A DNA stretch of 48,719 nucleotides from Helicobacter sp. (GTDB lineage Bacteria; Campylobacterota; Campylobacteria; Campylobacterales; Helicobacteraceae). The notes beneath the pieces were generated by a model, which was given only the letters and a program-made list of their open reading frames with translations, had not been told where the DNA came from and did not search any database. The stretch covers positions 1-48,719 of the forward strand of contig NZ_JAFLSB010000006.1 of NCBI RefSeq assembly GCF_022511165.1, read 5' to 3'. The position numbers and the translations under genes are program-made. Shown here in pieces: positions 1 through 8,664 of this stretch. Position 1 is the first letter of the stretch. Each line of letters begins with the position of its first letter.

Positions 1-431
1 AAAAAGTCTGTATTAAATTGATTATCCATTGGGCGAATATCAAGCAAGATAATTTTTTGCTTTTGGGCAAGGAGATGTGCGATAAATCCCTTAATGCTTG
101 AGCCTACATCATAATGCACACTTGGCTTATGCTCTAATACCTTTCGCGCTCCCCAAATATCTTGTATAAAATATTGCCCATTTCCTCCACTCAAATCGCC
201 CCCATTTTGTGCGTATTTATCACCAAGACAGAGATAATCCCACGCACTATCAATCTCAAATCGCTTATCTGTATTAAGGCGCGTATAATTTGCTTTATCT
301 TGTGCAATCTCTTTTTGACTCATTTGGTTTTTGCTCTCACTTGCTATCGCCCACATCTTACAAGATAGCTGATAAAAAGGGCGCACAAGCTCTCTTAATA
401 TTTTTTCTGCCGATGATTTCTTTTGTTTCAT
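1..431 (-). CDS. DUF268 family protein (partial, 3' end off window)
   Basis: The gene runs off the left edge; about 143 N-terminal residues are visible. It starts MKQKKSSAEKILREL, has a basic N-terminus and later reads GQYFIQDIWGARKVLEHKP, then VHYDVGSSIKGFIAHLLAQ and ILLDIRPM. The DVGSxxxGFIAH...DIRP block is what I associate with DUF268, a family of uncharacterised proteins often found among surface-polysaccharide genes and resembling a SAM-methyltransferase fold. The start ATG overlaps the stop of the upstream MMPL gene in an ATGA arrangement, so the two are probably translationally coupled. The biochemical function is unknown and I do not assign one. Confidence 0.6.
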   Translation of the reverse strand, partial: MKQKKSSAEKILRELVRPFYQLSCKMWAIASESKNQMSQKEIAQDKANYTRLNTDKRFEIDSAWDYLCLGDKYAQNGGDLSGGNGQYFIQDIWGARKVLEHKPSVHYDVGSSIKGFIAHLLAQKQKIILLDIRPMDNQFNTDF

Positions 432-2452
432 TGCAAATCCTTTATCGAGTGAGATGTAGAGATTCTATCATTTTTTACCCCTTTTTGCCTAAATCGCCCG
501 AATATAAGTAATATAGTCATACAGCTCATACCTGTAAAAATGACTTCCCCAAAGGAATTGAGCGCTTTTGTTTGTGAGAGGGTGAGTATGCCAAAGCTTA
601 TGCCGGTAGTGAGTGCTGAGAATAAAATCGCGTGAGTGGCACGAGAATCTTCTGTCTCTTTTATAGCATAAATGCCATAATCCACGCTTACTACAATTAA
701 AATAAGCAAAGCAAAAAGGTGCATCATATTAAACACGCTATGACTTGATACAACACATAGAGCCATACTTAGAGGGAAAAGCACAAAGTTTAGGGCATTA
801 AAAAATGCTTTCCCTACGCTTAAGGCAAGAGAGAGAAGCATTAAACAAAGTGCGAGGATAAGCACAATGAGCATAGGCTGATAAATCGCATCTGCTAAGC
901 TATCCATAGTTTTTTGCAAAGAGCGTGATTCAAGACTAATGTGAGCTTTAGCAATGGATTCTAGCTCTTTGGTGTTCCATAGATTTGTAGGGGCTTGTTT
1001 ATGTGCGATACTCTCTAAAAGCGTATTGGCTTGGGTGAGTTGCTCTTGTGAGAGCGAGAGTAGATAGTAGTATTGTGGGAGTTGTGAATCTCCTTCTTTG
1101 CGATAAAATCTAAGCCAACCTAAATCTTTAGCTAAACCACGCACAAAGAGCAAAAGCCCCTCTTTTTCTTGCGCTATGATAAGCACTTGTAACTCATCTT
1201 TGGGAGTAAGATTCTCAAAAAATGCCCTCTCTTCAAGCATTGCTTGATTTTGATAATCAAGTTTTGATAAGTCAAAATCAAGCTTCAAGGTGCTTAGGGC
1301 AAAAGCAAAGCCTATACACGCAAGAATTAAGAATATGATATTTGGCACAAGTGGCTTTTTGATTTGAGAGAGAGTATGGAAAAGCCGCGGAGGATTAAAA
1401 CCTATGCGCGGATAGATAAAAGCAAAACTGATATAAGAGATACTTAGTGAAATCATCGCATAAAGCGAGAGTTGTGCTAAAAGTGGAAAGGGGATAAAAA
1501 GACATACGCCAAAGCCAATCATCGTAGTAAGATAGCCATAAAATACCGGACGATTAAAGGCAGGGCGAGGAGAATTGGCATTTGCATAAGCCCTTGAATG
1601 CGTGTAGAGACCAAAAAAATGGTGGTGCATCATATAATCAATGGCGATATTTGAAATACCCATACCAAAGCTTAAAGCCATAATTGTAACCTTTGGATAC
1701 ACTAAAAGTGTGAGCAAAATAGCGATTGTATTTGAAAAAATAAGTGTTAAAATTGTGCTAAATGTCAAAAATGGTATGCGGATAATCACAAAATAAATAA
1801 TAATAAACACAAGCGATGCAAAGCCTAAGAGGAAATTTACTTCTTGCAAAATAAGATGAAGATTCTCTACGCCCATAAAATCAGGTGAAAAATAATGCAG
1901 AGTAGGGTAATCTTTTTGCAGAGCTTTAAACTCGCTTAATGTGCTTTGTAATGTAGAATCTTCGAGGTTTTCAAGCTCTGCTAAAAGCATTAGTCCATAA
2001 TCCCCCGCACGCAAAGGCTCTGCTACGGGGAGATGCCCAAGAGAAGGTGCGAGTTTGCTCAAAAGCGGCTCAAAAACAGCAGGTTCAGAATCTACATTCT
2101 GCCCCTTTGGTGCAAGGAGATAGGCATCATTATGCGTTAAAAAATCATAAAATGAGACATAGAGTGATGGCTCATTTTTGCTCACAGAAATGATATGAGG
2201 CATCGCCATAAGGCGCTTTTCTACTTCTATGGCGATTTTATGTGCCTCTTCATCAAAGCCTTTAATGGCAATTGGCACATATTTTGAACTTGCAAAATAT
2301 CTATGGGCTTCAATGACAAGTTTGCTTTCATTTTGCGGGAATAAATCAAGCACCTCTTGACTTATTCTCTCTGGCTGAAAAACCCACGCGAAAATGCCAA
2401 ATACTGCAAGAAAAAGCAAGATAAAGAGAGCAAAGAGTTTTTTCCCCCACAT
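428..2452 (-). CDS. MMPL/RND-type predicted exporter
   Basis: 674 residues with an N-terminal membrane anchor (about residues 5-25), a periplasmic region, a first bundle of hydrophobic helices (about 205-370), a second soluble region and a second bundle (about 540-660). This two-fold layout and a conserved GMGISNIAIDYMMHH stretch in the first bundle (echoed by VVSVDYGIY in the second) are typical of the MMPL or predicted-exporter branch of the RND superfamily, which uses proton-motive force to move lipids or hydrophobic molecules. The substrate cannot be read from sequence. It ends in a 4-base ATGA overlap with the DUF268 gene, which suggests a shared envelope or lipid-related role. The 151 bases in front of it, after rpsR, should hold its promoter. 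Confidence 0.75.
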   Translation of the reverse strand: MWGKKLFALFILLFLAVFGIFAWVFQPERISQEVLDLFPQNESKLVIEAHRYFASSKYVPIAIKGFDEEAHKIAIEVEKRLMAMPHIISVSKNEPSLYVSFYDFLTHNDAYLLAPKGQNVDSEPAVFEPLLSKLAPSLGHLPVAEPLRAGDYGLMLLAELENLEDSTLQSTLSEFKALQKDYPTLHYFSPDFMGVENLHLILQEVNFLLGFASLVFIIIYFVIIRIPFLTFSTILTLIFSNTIAILLTLLVYPKVTIMALSFGMGISNIAIDYMMHHHFFGLYTHSRAYANANSPRPAFNRPVFYGYLTTMIGFGVCLFIPFPLLAQLSLYAMISLSISYISFAFIYPRIGFNPPRLFHTLSQIKKPLVPNIIFLILACIGFAFALSTLKLDFDLSKLDYQNQAMLEERAFFENLTPKDELQVLIIAQEKEGLLLFVRGLAKDLGWLRFYRKEGDSQLPQYYYLLSLSQEQLTQANTLLESIAHKQAPTNLWNTKELESIAKAHISLESRSLQKTMDSLADAIYQPMLIVLILALCLMLLSLALSVGKAFFNALNFVLFPLSMALCVVSSHSVFNMMHLFALLILIVVSVDYGIYAIKETEDSRATHAILFSALTTGISFGILTLSQTKALNSFGEVIFTGMSCMTILLIFGRFRQKGVKNDRISTSHSIKDLQ

Positions 2453-2603
2453 TGCTACCCCCCTTCAATCTCTCCTAAATAATTTAGAAACTTCAAATCC
2501 TAGAATCTACAAAGCCCTTGATACGCCTCAAAGGAGACTTATTCTATGAATTTTGCTTTTATATCACTTAAAGGACTTTCTTTATTTTGCTAATAGATTG
2601 AGC

Positions 2604-2858
2604 TTAGATTTTAAAAGGATTTTCAACCACTTTTTTTCTATCTATGATATAAGGGATAAGCGCCATATGTCTTGCGCGTTTGATTGCTACTTCTACGCGT
2701 TCTTGCCAACGTTTTGTGTTGCCTGTAAGACGTCTAGGCATAATCTTATAACGTTCTGAAAGTGAGTGCTTAAGCATCTCTATATCTTTGTAGTCGATAA
2801 ATTCAAGCTTGGCTTCAGTGTATCGGCAGTATCGTTTTGAGTATTTTTTCTTTTCCAT
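2604..2858 (-). CDS. rpsR: 30S ribosomal protein bS18
   Basis: 84 residues. The central block YKDIEMLKHSLSERYKIMPRR followed by LTGNTKRWQERVEVAIKRARHMALIPY is the signature of ribosomal protein bS18, which sits on the 30S platform beside bS6. It is last in the rpsF-ssb-rpsR set, the standard arrangement in many bacteria including H. pylori. The start follows a good AAGGAGCAT ribosome-binding region. The length is normal for the family and the call is firm. Confidence 0.97.
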   Translation of the reverse strand: MEKKKYSKRYCRYTEAKLEFIDYKDIEMLKHSLSERYKIMPRRLTGNTKRWQERVEVAIKRARHMALIPYIIDRKKVVENPFKI

Positions 2859-2893
2859 ATTATGCTCCTTGTGATAATGTATTTTTGAAAAGA

Positions 2894-3394
2894 TTAGAAA
2901 GGTATCTCATCTTCATCGATATTAATTTCAGGGATATTTTGGGTGTAATTTCCTGCTTGGGTATTGCCACCGCTATAATTCCCACCGCCATAATTTTGCG
3001 CTTGGTTGGGTTGTTGATTTGAAGTATTGCTCCCATAATCCCCGCTAAAATGAGTATTTTCTGCTGATGATTTAGAATCAAGCATTTGCATACTCTCTGC
3101 GGTAATGGTATGTTTGCTTCGTTTTGTGCCATTTTGGTCGCTCCAAGTCTCAAAGCTTAGTCGTCCCTCGATAAGCACTTTACTTCCTTTACGCAGATAT
3201 TGATTGGCTACTTCAGCACTTCGACCAAAAAGCTTCACATCTACAAAGCACACTTCCTCACCTGGGCTCCCATCTTGTTTTTTAAATCGGCGATTGCTCG
3301 CTAAGCCAATAGTTGCTAAAGCACTTCCACTAGGCAAATATCGTAATTCCACATCACGAGTGAGGTTTCCTAATATAATTACCTTGTTATACAT
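2894..3394 (-). CDS. ssb: Single-stranded DNA-binding protein
   Basis: 166 residues. The OB-fold occupies about residues 1-110 (MYNKVIILGNLTRDVELRY at the start, then FVDVKLFGRSAEVANQYLRKG and LIEGRL). A Gly/Asn/Gln-rich linker follows (about 125-155), ending in the acidic tip INIDEDEIPF, the conserved C-terminal peptide through which SSB recruits replication and repair proteins. It binds and protects single-stranded DNA as a tetramer. It lies between rpsF and rpsR with short gaps and is presumably co-transcribed with them. Confidence 0.97.
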   Translation of the reverse strand: MYNKVIILGNLTRDVELRYLPSGSALATIGLASNRRFKKQDGSPGEEVCFVDVKLFGRSAEVANQYLRKGSKVLIEGRLSFETWSDQNGTKRSKHTITAESMQMLDSKSSAENTHFSGDYGSNTSNQQPNQAQNYGGGNYSGGNTQAGNYTQNIPEINIDEDEIPF

Positions 3395-3410
3395 TGGCTA
3401 TCCTTGTTTA

Positions 3411-3821
3411 TTACGATTGTTGAGAATCTTCTTGTGTCTCTGTGGTTTGAGGCTCTTCTTTTGCTTTTTGAGCCTTTGGTTCTGGCTTGTTATTTGCTCT
3501 ATCTACGAGGGTTTGCCAAGCTTTTTGCTCTTTTTTGTTTTCATATTTTATAACAATAAAGCGCAAAATTTCTTCATTAATGCGATAATTGCGCTCAAGC
3601 TCTTTGATTAATCGTGGCTGTGCTTTGAAATAAATCACATAATAGTATCCACGTTTATTCTTTTTGATTTCATAAGCAAGATTGCGCATACCCATATCAA
3701 GGCAAGTTTCAATCTCGCCACCATTTTTTGTAATCACTTCCTTGAAAAATTCAAGCTGTGTTTTAATTTCCTCTTCCACAAGCGTGGGCTTAAGGATAAA
3801 CATCGTCTCGTATAATTTCAT
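3411..3821 (-). CDS. rpsF: 30S ribosomal protein bS6
   Basis: 136 residues beginning MKLYETMFILKPTLVEEEI, the bS6 N-terminal strand. KKNKRGYYYVIYF and LERNYRINEEILRFIVIK match the core. A Lys/Glu/Gln-rich tail after about residue 105 is longer than in short bS6 proteins but usual in this phylum. bS6 pairs with bS18 on the 30S platform. It is first in the rpsF-ssb-rpsR operon and has an AAAAGGAGC ribosome-binding site. A terminator-like hairpin upstream (3904-3920) separates it from holA, so it probably has its own promoter in 3822-3900. Confidence 0.96.
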   Translation of the reverse strand: MKLYETMFILKPTLVEEEIKTQLEFFKEVITKNGGEIETCLDMGMRNLAYEIKKNKRGYYYVIYFKAQPRLIKELERNYRINEEILRFIVIKYENKKEQKAWQTLVDRANNKPEPKAQKAKEEPQTTETQEDSQQS

Positions 3822-3903
3822 TTTTGCTCCTTTTGGTGTAACCGCCCTTTCCGCGCCCTCATAGCACTCACTAAACTAAAATGAGATAAGGCTATGAAAT
3901 TTA

Positions 3904-3920
3904 AAAAGCTATAAGCTTTT
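3904..3920 (-). terminator. Rho-independent terminator after holA
   Basis: Perfect 7-base inverted repeat AAAAGCT/AGCTTTT with a 3-base loop, about 33 bases past the holA stop. It is followed on the minus strand by an A/T-rich run that begins with T. The position fits ending holA transcription before the rpsF promoter. Confidence 0.55.
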
Positions 3921-3952
3921 GGCAATGAAAGAGCAAGGCATAAGGGTGGATT

Positions 3953-4966
3953 CTATCGTATCATTTCTTGAATTTTAATTAAACTCCACATTGATTGTTT
4001 TGATTTGCCTTTGCTCACTTCATATCGCCAAGTCGAGAGAAGCTCAAAAATAGCAATATATTCTGTTTCTCTAAAGCGGATACAATAGCGCGTCAAATGC
4101 TCGATAATATGTGTCGGCGGGGCATAGCCTAGAATCTCCTTTGCATCGGCTTTTCCATTGATTTTGATTGAGGCATAAAATAAAAAGAGTTGATAAAAAA
4201 ATCGCTGAATCTCCGAAATCATTGCTATCTCATTCACGCCCTCTTCATAAATACTTTGCAACATTTCTATAAATGGCTTTTTGTCCATAATGGCATAGCA
4301 AAGCTCACTCACGCTAAAACTTGCTATGCCATCACACAGCAGATTCACATCGCTTGGCTCAATAGGCTTTCCCGCATAAATGACAAATTTTTCTAGCTCT
4401 TTTAAAGAAAGCGCGATGTCATTATTTTGTAATTCTAGGATATGTCTTAGAATCTTATCGTCAGTATTTAGCCCTAGCTCCTTGCTTCTCTCACGCATAA
4501 AGCCCATACATTCACTCATATTTGGTTCAAAAAATCGCACTTCTATAATGCTATTTTGGGGATTATCTTTGAAAATTTTTGTATTTTTAAAATACCCTGC
4601 GCAAGTTTTGCAATCTCTTGCATAGTCAGCATCTGTTTTATTTGGTGCTTGGTAATACTCGATAATAAGGGCATTATGGGGATTATGCGCAAGTGAGTGT
4701 AGATAGGTATCAATATCAGTTTTAGGGAGCTTATGGTTGATTTTTACAATAATCAGTGAGCTATTGCCAAAGAGTGAGCTTTGTGAAAGGAGGGCATTAA
4801 TACTAGGTAAATGATACTCATCAAAATAAAAAGTTGTTTTTTCTTCACTTTTGAGGCAATGAGCAATCTTCTTACTATAATAGCCCACCAAAAAGCTATT
4901 ACCATAAAGAAAGCTCACGCGCGGCGCAGATTGTTTTAAAAGCGTATCAAGTTGAGATTTATACAT
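3953..4966 (-). CDS. holA: DNA polymerase III delta subunit
   Basis: 337 residues, weakly conserved like all HolA proteins. It starts MYKSQLDTLLKQSAPRVSFLYGNSFLVGYY, and the LYGN(x)FL stretch resembles the degenerate nucleotide-binding start of delta subunits. LFGNSSLIIVK and the helical C-terminal collar segment DIALSLKELEKFVIYAG...DVNLLCDGIASFSVSELCYAIMDK follow in the expected order. Delta opens the sliding clamp in the clamp-loader complex. The location between rnr and rpsF matches the H. pylori order I recall, and that supports the call. Here an outer-membrane protein gene sits between holA and rnr. Confidence 0.82.
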   Translation of the reverse strand: MYKSQLDTLLKQSAPRVSFLYGNSFLVGYYSKKIAHCLKSEEKTTFYFDEYHLPSINALLSQSSLFGNSSLIIVKINHKLPKTDIDTYLHSLAHNPHNALIIEYYQAPNKTDADYARDCKTCAGYFKNTKIFKDNPQNSIIEVRFFEPNMSECMGFMRERSKELGLNTDDKILRHILELQNNDIALSLKELEKFVIYAGKPIEPSDVNLLCDGIASFSVSELCYAIMDKKPFIEMLQSIYEEGVNEIAMISEIQRFFYQLFLFYASIKINGKADAKEILGYAPPTHIIEHLTRYCIRFRETEYIAIFELLSTWRYEVSKGKSKQSMWSLIKIQEMIR

Positions 4967-5022
4967 AGAGAATCCTTAAATGAATACATCAATCATATAA
5001 GGATTCTATCACAAGCAAACTT

Positions 5023-5763
5023 TTATTTATCAAAACCTTTAAAGCCTATCTCTATCATACCAACAAAGTCTTTTGAGTGAGGATAAACAAGGCTAGAATA
5101 GTCATTGCTTGCGCTTTGCAAATCAAAATATTTGCCTATAAGCCTCACATAATACATCGTGTTTTGCGTGATATGAGCAGAATATCCTATGTAAGCATTG
5201 ATAGTGTAGCTATAATCTTTGATTTCTAGCGTAACATTATTTAAGGTATATTTGCCTATGCCAACCCAAGCATATCCAGCCCCATAATCCAAATATGAGT
5301 TTCCTAATGGGATATAGCCTTCAAGTTCCCCGCCTAGCATTGATATTTGTCGCTCTAAGCCACTTCCTTTGCCCACTGCTCCATTGTGTTTATTGTTTTC
5401 CAACACAAGATTTACAAAAAGCGGTGCATTTTTCCCTGCGATATTCACTCCAAGTTTTACATAATAATCAATAATAAAGAGATTATTTTTGTCTGTAATA
5501 CCCAAATCATTTGCGTTTTGTGCTAATGTAGAGCCTCCACCTATGCGCCCACCTATTCCAATTTGCGCCCTCTGCCAAAACACACTTTTGCTTTCTAGGG
5601 CAAGATAGCCACTATAGCTTTTTATATCTTTGCCCCCAAAATTATCATACTGCCCACCTAAGCCAATGTGCCCATACACGCAAGAGTTTTTCTCACATTG
5701 CAGAGCATAAACAGAAGTGCTAAAAATACAAAAAAGACTAAAGAAAAAGATATTTTTCAACAT
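5023..5763 (-). CDS. Outer-membrane beta-barrel protein, C-x4-C family
   Basis: 246 residues. A signal peptide (MLKNIFFFSLFCIFSTSVYA) is followed at once by LQCEKNSCVYGHIGLGG, a CxxxxC pair that could form a disulfide. After that come alternating hydrophobic/aromatic strands and small loops typical of an 8-10 strand barrel. The stretch NLFIIDYYVKLGVNIAGKN...PLF parallels LLFSAYAHIGAKLGGENPLF in the protein at 47670-48407, so the two are paralogues. I do not recognise a named family or function. The gene interrupts the rnr-holA order known from H. pylori and has its own promoter and a hairpin-rich leader (5790-5880). Confidence 0.65.
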   Translation of the reverse strand: MLKNIFFFSLFCIFSTSVYALQCEKNSCVYGHIGLGGQYDNFGGKDIKSYSGYLALESKSVFWQRAQIGIGGRIGGGSTLAQNANDLGITDKNNLFIIDYYVKLGVNIAGKNAPLFVNLVLENNKHNGAVGKGSGLERQISMLGGELEGYIPLGNSYLDYGAGYAWVGIGKYTLNNVTLEIKDYSYTINAYIGYSAHITQNTMYYVRLIGKYFDLQSASNDYSSLVYPHSKDFVGMIEIGFKGFDK

Positions 5764-5789
5764 TTCTAACCTCCATTTTTTATTGACTC

Positions 5790-5880
5790 TTAGGACTCTT
5801 GTCCTAAAAGGGCGTGGTTATTTCCACCAACCTTAAAGTAGAATTATGGTGTAAAGCACCGCTACTCATTATATTAATTT
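5790..5880 (-). promoter_or_regulatory. Promoter and hairpin-rich leader of OMP gene
   Basis: On the minus strand a TATAAT-like -10 (near 5869-5874) is followed by a leader of about 100 bases with three small inverted repeats in a row: GGTG/CACC, GTGG/CCAC and the strongest, TTAGGAC/GTCCTAA with a 4-base loop at 5790-5807. The last one lies 26 bases before the start codon and could affect ribosome access. No known riboswitch class was recognised. Confidence 0.4.
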
Positions 5881-5915
5881 TTTATCAAATAATATTGATA
5901 TAAATCAAATAAAAT

Positions 5916-7979
5916 TTAAGATTCTATCACTTTTCCTTGTATGCGCCCACAGAGCAAATCGACTTCTGTAATTTCTACTTTTACGCGCTCAAAGCGCGAG
6001 AGTGATTGCAAAAGGGTAATTTTGACTTGTGGGAGGGTATCTAGAGCGATGCAGTGGGAGAGCTCATCTATCACAAGTGCCAAACATATAAGCGGCTTTT
6101 TAGAATCTAAAAGCTTTTTTGCATAACGTAACATTTTATAATGGTAAAATTCTTGCTCAATATGGCTTATTTGTTTTTCTTTGGCATTGATTTCACAAGC
6201 AATACCCTCTAATCCCTCAAGCAAAAAAGGCAGAGATTTTTTTTGGTGAAGCAGGGCTTTTAAGATTCTATGCACTACTAAATCGCTATATCGGCGGATA
6301 GGCGAGGTAAAATGCGTATAGCTTTCAAATCCTAGCCCAAAATGCCCTACATTATGCGTGCTATAAGTAGCTTTTGCTAAAGATTTAATGAGTAATGAAT
6401 CAAGCACCTCTCTCAAAGATTCATCGCATTCTTTTTGGAGGGTGCAAATAATATGGTGGAGATCTTGTGTGGGAGGGAGGGTAAATCCTAGATTTTCAAG
6501 CTCCCATAAAAGCACCTTAGTGCGCTTTGGGGGCGGGTGGATTCTAAAAAGTGCCTTGTCTGCATAAGTTTCCAAAAATTTGGCACTTTCTTTATTGGCT
6601 AAAAGCATTGATTCTTCGATGATGCTATGTGCGAGCGTATGCTCTAACTCTCGCACACTCTGCACCTCTGCTTTCTCATCAAGGGTTAGAGCTATCTCTT
6701 TGGTGTGAAATTCATAGCCATTGCGCAATCTTTGAGCTTTGATTGCTTGCACATAAGGCACATACTCAATGAGCCATTTTTGAATCTTCTTTGGCAAGGC
6801 GGATTTTGTTTGAGTATTTGCACTTTTAGATTTTTTTAAAGGCGCAGATTCTGTAATCTTTGTAGAATCTGTGGGCGATGATGTGAGTATGCCTTTTTCT
6901 TGCAAAAAAGCCTCTATGCACTCATAGCTTAGAGTCGCTTGAGATGTAATGAGCGCTTCAAAAAGCGTAGATTTGCTAACTTGCTTCTTTTTATCAAAGG
7001 TAATTTGCCACACCATTACAAGGCGGAGTTGATTTGCTTTTAAAGAGCAAATGCCGCTACTAAGCTCAAATGGAAGCATAGGTATAACTTTGTGGGGAAA
7101 ATAGAGGCTAAATCCTCTACTTCTTGCTTCTTTATCAAGCGCACTCTCCATACTGACATATTCGCTCACATCGGCAATTGCGACATAGAGTGTGCGATGT
7201 TTGCTATCAAAATAAATTGCATCATCGTGATCGCGTGCATTTTCTGGGTCAATCACACAAAAGGGTAAGTGGCTTAAATCAATGCGATGTGGATACATCT
7301 GCTTATATACTTCATCACCAAAAGCTTTGGCTTCTTGCAGGGCATTATGGCTAAATTCAATGTTTTGTGCGCTATGAAGCGCAATGTATTCATCAATGCG
7401 CGCATCTTCAAGCACCCCAAAAACCTCTATAATATTCCCACTTGCAATTTCTACCTTGACTACACAATGTGGTGGCAGGGCGCGGAGAGATTTTTGTGAG
7501 ACTTGAAGTGGGATAGGCGATTGTGTGCGAAGCTCAAAAGCTTGGATTGTGCCTTTTTTCATTCTAAGTGTGGCGAGGACATAGGGTTTTGCGCGATAAA
7601 GCAAGGTAATAAAACGCGCTTTGCCTTGCTTTGTAAGTTTAGCAAGGACAATATCACCTTTAACAAAGCCATAAGTAGTGTTTTTATATGCTTTCTTGTG
7701 TGCTTGTTGTTTTGTGCGTTTGCTTTTTGTTTGAGATTCTGCTCTTCCTGTTTCAAGTAAAAAATCCTCTTTATGGGTGGATTGGAGGCTTTTGAGGAAG
7801 TATGTATGGGTAGAGGAAATATCAAGTGTGCCAAGGAGGAGTTGAGACTTAAGTTTAACTCGCGTCCCTTCACTCTCAAGCACATTTAAGTCTTCAAGTT
7901 GTTTGAATGCGTGAAGAAAAGATTTAGGAATATGTTTTTTATGTGTGCCATTTGCAATCAGTGCGTAAAAATAAATCAT
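5916..7979 (-). CDS. rnr: Ribonuclease R (RNB family exoribonuclease)
   Basis: 687 residues, close to the family length in this phylum. The catalytic RNB domain contains DPENARDHDDAIYFD (about residues 243-257) with the cluster of aspartates that bind magnesium. Further RNB blocks are VAIADVSEYV, SLYFPHKVIPMLP, SSGICSL and FTSPIRRYSDLVVHRIL. The N-terminal part carries cold-shock-like RNA-binding segments (TYGFVKGDIVLAK) and the C-terminal end a short S1-like strand region. The enzyme degrades structured RNA 3' to 5'. It is the last gene of the purE-rnr chain, one base after the metallophosphoesterase gene. A Lys-rich insert lies at about residues 85-100. Confidence 0.93.
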   Translation of the reverse strand: MIYFYALIANGTHKKHIPKSFLHAFKQLEDLNVLESEGTRVKLKSQLLLGTLDISSTHTYFLKSLQSTHKEDFLLETGRAESQTKSKRTKQQAHKKAYKNTTYGFVKGDIVLAKLTKQGKARFITLLYRAKPYVLATLRMKKGTIQAFELRTQSPIPLQVSQKSLRALPPHCVVKVEIASGNIIEVFGVLEDARIDEYIALHSAQNIEFSHNALQEAKAFGDEVYKQMYPHRIDLSHLPFCVIDPENARDHDDAIYFDSKHRTLYVAIADVSEYVSMESALDKEARSRGFSLYFPHKVIPMLPFELSSGICSLKANQLRLVMVWQITFDKKKQVSKSTLFEALITSQATLSYECIEAFLQEKGILTSSPTDSTKITESAPLKKSKSANTQTKSALPKKIQKWLIEYVPYVQAIKAQRLRNGYEFHTKEIALTLDEKAEVQSVRELEHTLAHSIIEESMLLANKESAKFLETYADKALFRIHPPPKRTKVLLWELENLGFTLPPTQDLHHIICTLQKECDESLREVLDSLLIKSLAKATYSTHNVGHFGLGFESYTHFTSPIRRYSDLVVHRILKALLHQKKSLPFLLEGLEGIACEINAKEKQISHIEQEFYHYKMLRYAKKLLDSKKPLICLALVIDELSHCIALDTLPQVKITLLQSLSRFERVKVEITEVDLLCGRIQGKVIES

Positions 7980-7980
7980 T

Positions 7981-8664
7981 TTAGATATGTATGTATCGCC
8001 AAAGCTTTAGAATCTCGCCTAATCGCTTAGGGGCAAAGCCTAGCTGCTCACAGCATACATTAAAACAAAAAGAATGTCCGGTTTGGCGTGAATGGATATG
8101 TCCGTGGATATTGAGTGAGCAATCAGCAAGTTTAAAAAGCTTATCGAGTATATCTCGAGTGGCACTAAAACGATCATTATGTTTGCGATTAAATACCGGA
8201 AAATGTGAAAACATAATGCGCTCACCCGCAATATCTTGCACAATGGCATTCAGGTATATATCTTCTTTTATCTTTGTTTTGCCAAATTCTTTATCAAGTT
8301 TTTTTATAATGGATTCTTTTTGCTCGATATTGAGTTTTAAGCCTTGTTGCACATACCAATTTTTGAGCGTCTTAAGTCTTTCAAAGCCTTCTATATCATT
8401 ATTACCCACAATAAGCATTTTTGTACCTTTGAGTTTTTTGAGATAGGAAAATCCCCCGCTAAAATACAAATCTCCCAAATGCAATACATTATCTTTCTTG
8501 CGGACAGCTTGATTCCATAAATCCCTATGCAGTGCATAAAAATCTTTATATTGATGAGCCTCTGCAAATTGCAGGCGCGAAGGCTCTTTTTTCAGCACAG
8601 CTTTATGCCCAAAATGGCTATCAGAGATAAGAAAAGTATCTTCTGTGATATGAAAATTCATCAT
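7981..8664 (-). CDS. Calcineurin-like metallophosphoesterase
   Basis: 227 residues with the full set of metallophosphoesterase motifs in order: ISDSHFGH (DxH), LHLGDLYF (GD), VGNND (GNHD position, with Asn in place of His), FSHFPVF and NIHGHIHS (GHxH). These residues hold two metal ions, so hydrolysis of a phosphoester is predicted. The substrate is unknown, and this small family also occurs in phages. Two ATGs lie in tandem at the start; either could be used. It sits immediately between the carboxypeptidase and rnr genes with no gaps, so it is part of the same transcript. Confidence 0.8.
   Translation of the reverse strand: MMNFHITEDTFLISDSHFGHKAVLKKEPSRLQFAEAHQYKDFYALHRDLWNQAVRKKDNVLHLGDLYFSGGFSYLKKLKGTKMLIVGNNDIEGFERLKTLKNWYVQQGLKLNIEQKESIIKKLDKEFGKTKIKEDIYLNAIVQDIAGERIMFSHFPVFNRKHNDRFSATRDILDKLFKLADCSLNIHGHIHSRQTGHSFCFNVCCEQLGFAPKRLGEILKLWRYIHI

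Noticed and set aside
3822..3900. Possible S6:S18-binding leader before rpsF
   Set aside because: I could not find the paired stems and conserved CCG bulge expected of that RNA element.
7991..8446. 151-codon frame antisense to the metallophosphoesterase gene
   Set aside because: All five phosphoesterase motifs are on the other strand, and this frame shows no family and no ribosome-binding site.
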